Shown here: piece after piece, positions 6,038 through 6,082 of the stretch
How positions within the stretch are numbered: position 1 is the first letter of the stretch
Layout of the letters: the number at the start of each line of letters is the position of its first letter
Source of the DNA: an uncultured Gammaproteobacteria bacterium
GTDB taxonomy: Bacteria; Pseudomonadota; Gammaproteobacteria; Halothiobacillales; Halothiobacillaceae
DNA length: 6,082 nt
NCBI GenBank assembly: GCA_938004235.1
Contig: CALKWL010000374.1
Coordinates: forward strand, 1 to 6,082
Reading direction: 5' to 3'
Notes under the pieces: model-generated
Databases searched by the model: none
What the model saw: only the letters and a program-made list of their open reading frames with translations
Told to the model about the DNA's origin: nothing
Program-made: the position numbers and the translations under genes

Positions 6038-6082
6038 AGATCGGAAGAGCGTCGTGTAGGGAAAGAGTGTAGATCTCGGTGG
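6038..6082 (-). other. Illumina sequencing adapter (artefact, reverse complement)
   Basis: This is the exact reverse complement of bases 1-45, beginning AGATCGGAAGAGC, the standard read-through sequence seen when an insert is shorter than the read. It is not genomic. Together with the left copy it forms a perfect 45-base terminal inverted repeat that must not be read as a mobile-element or linear-replicon end. Confidence 0.98.

Noticed and set aside
1..6082. Terminal inverted repeats as evidence of an insertion sequence or linear plasmid
   Set aside because: The repeats are sequencing adapter, and the contents are housekeeping genes with no transposase or replication gene.

Overview
The window is one short assembled contig from a gammaproteobacterium, not a clean chromosomal cut. 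The first 45 and last 45 bases are an Illumina TruSeq-type adapter in opposite orientations, so authentic DNA runs only from about 46 to 6037. The lineage call rests on a ZipA N-terminus directly downstream of smc: zipA is essentially confined to Gammaproteobacteria, and smc-zipA is a familiar order there. QueF is the short single-domain type, not the long two-domain form of E. coli, and the DNA is moderately GC-rich by eye. This argues against enterobacteria and suits an environmental gammaproteobacterium. I cannot name the genus.

Layout. On the minus strand, smc (3977 to 405, complete, 1190 residues) is followed 28 bases later by zipA, which is cut off by the left contig end after about 110 residues. 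On the plus strand, queF (4024-4413) diverges from smc across a 46-base gap. Next comes a 169-base non-coding interval holding three back-to-back hairpins (4423-4517), the last a good terminator candidate, then a plausible sigma-70 promoter. That promoter would drive a 245-residue protein with a C-terminal TPR-like helical region (4583-5320). After 89 bases comes a protein with a degenerate response-regulator receiver domain (from 5410), cut off by the right contig end.

How the genes relate. smc and zipA are housekeeping genes for chromosome organisation/segregation and for anchoring the FtsZ ring. queF makes preQ1 for queuosine tRNA modification and looks like its own transcription unit. The last two genes appear to form a separate unit. 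I do not recognise their exact families; a helical-repeat protein beside a pseudo-receiver protein suggests a scaffold or signalling role, which is inference.

No RNA gene, CRISPR array, insertion sequence or phage gene was seen. Apart from the adapter artefact, the points most worth a second look are the hairpin cluster after queF, an apparent 8-residue insertion just before the Q-loop of the SMC ATPase head, and the uncharacterised TPR/pseudo-receiver gene pair.
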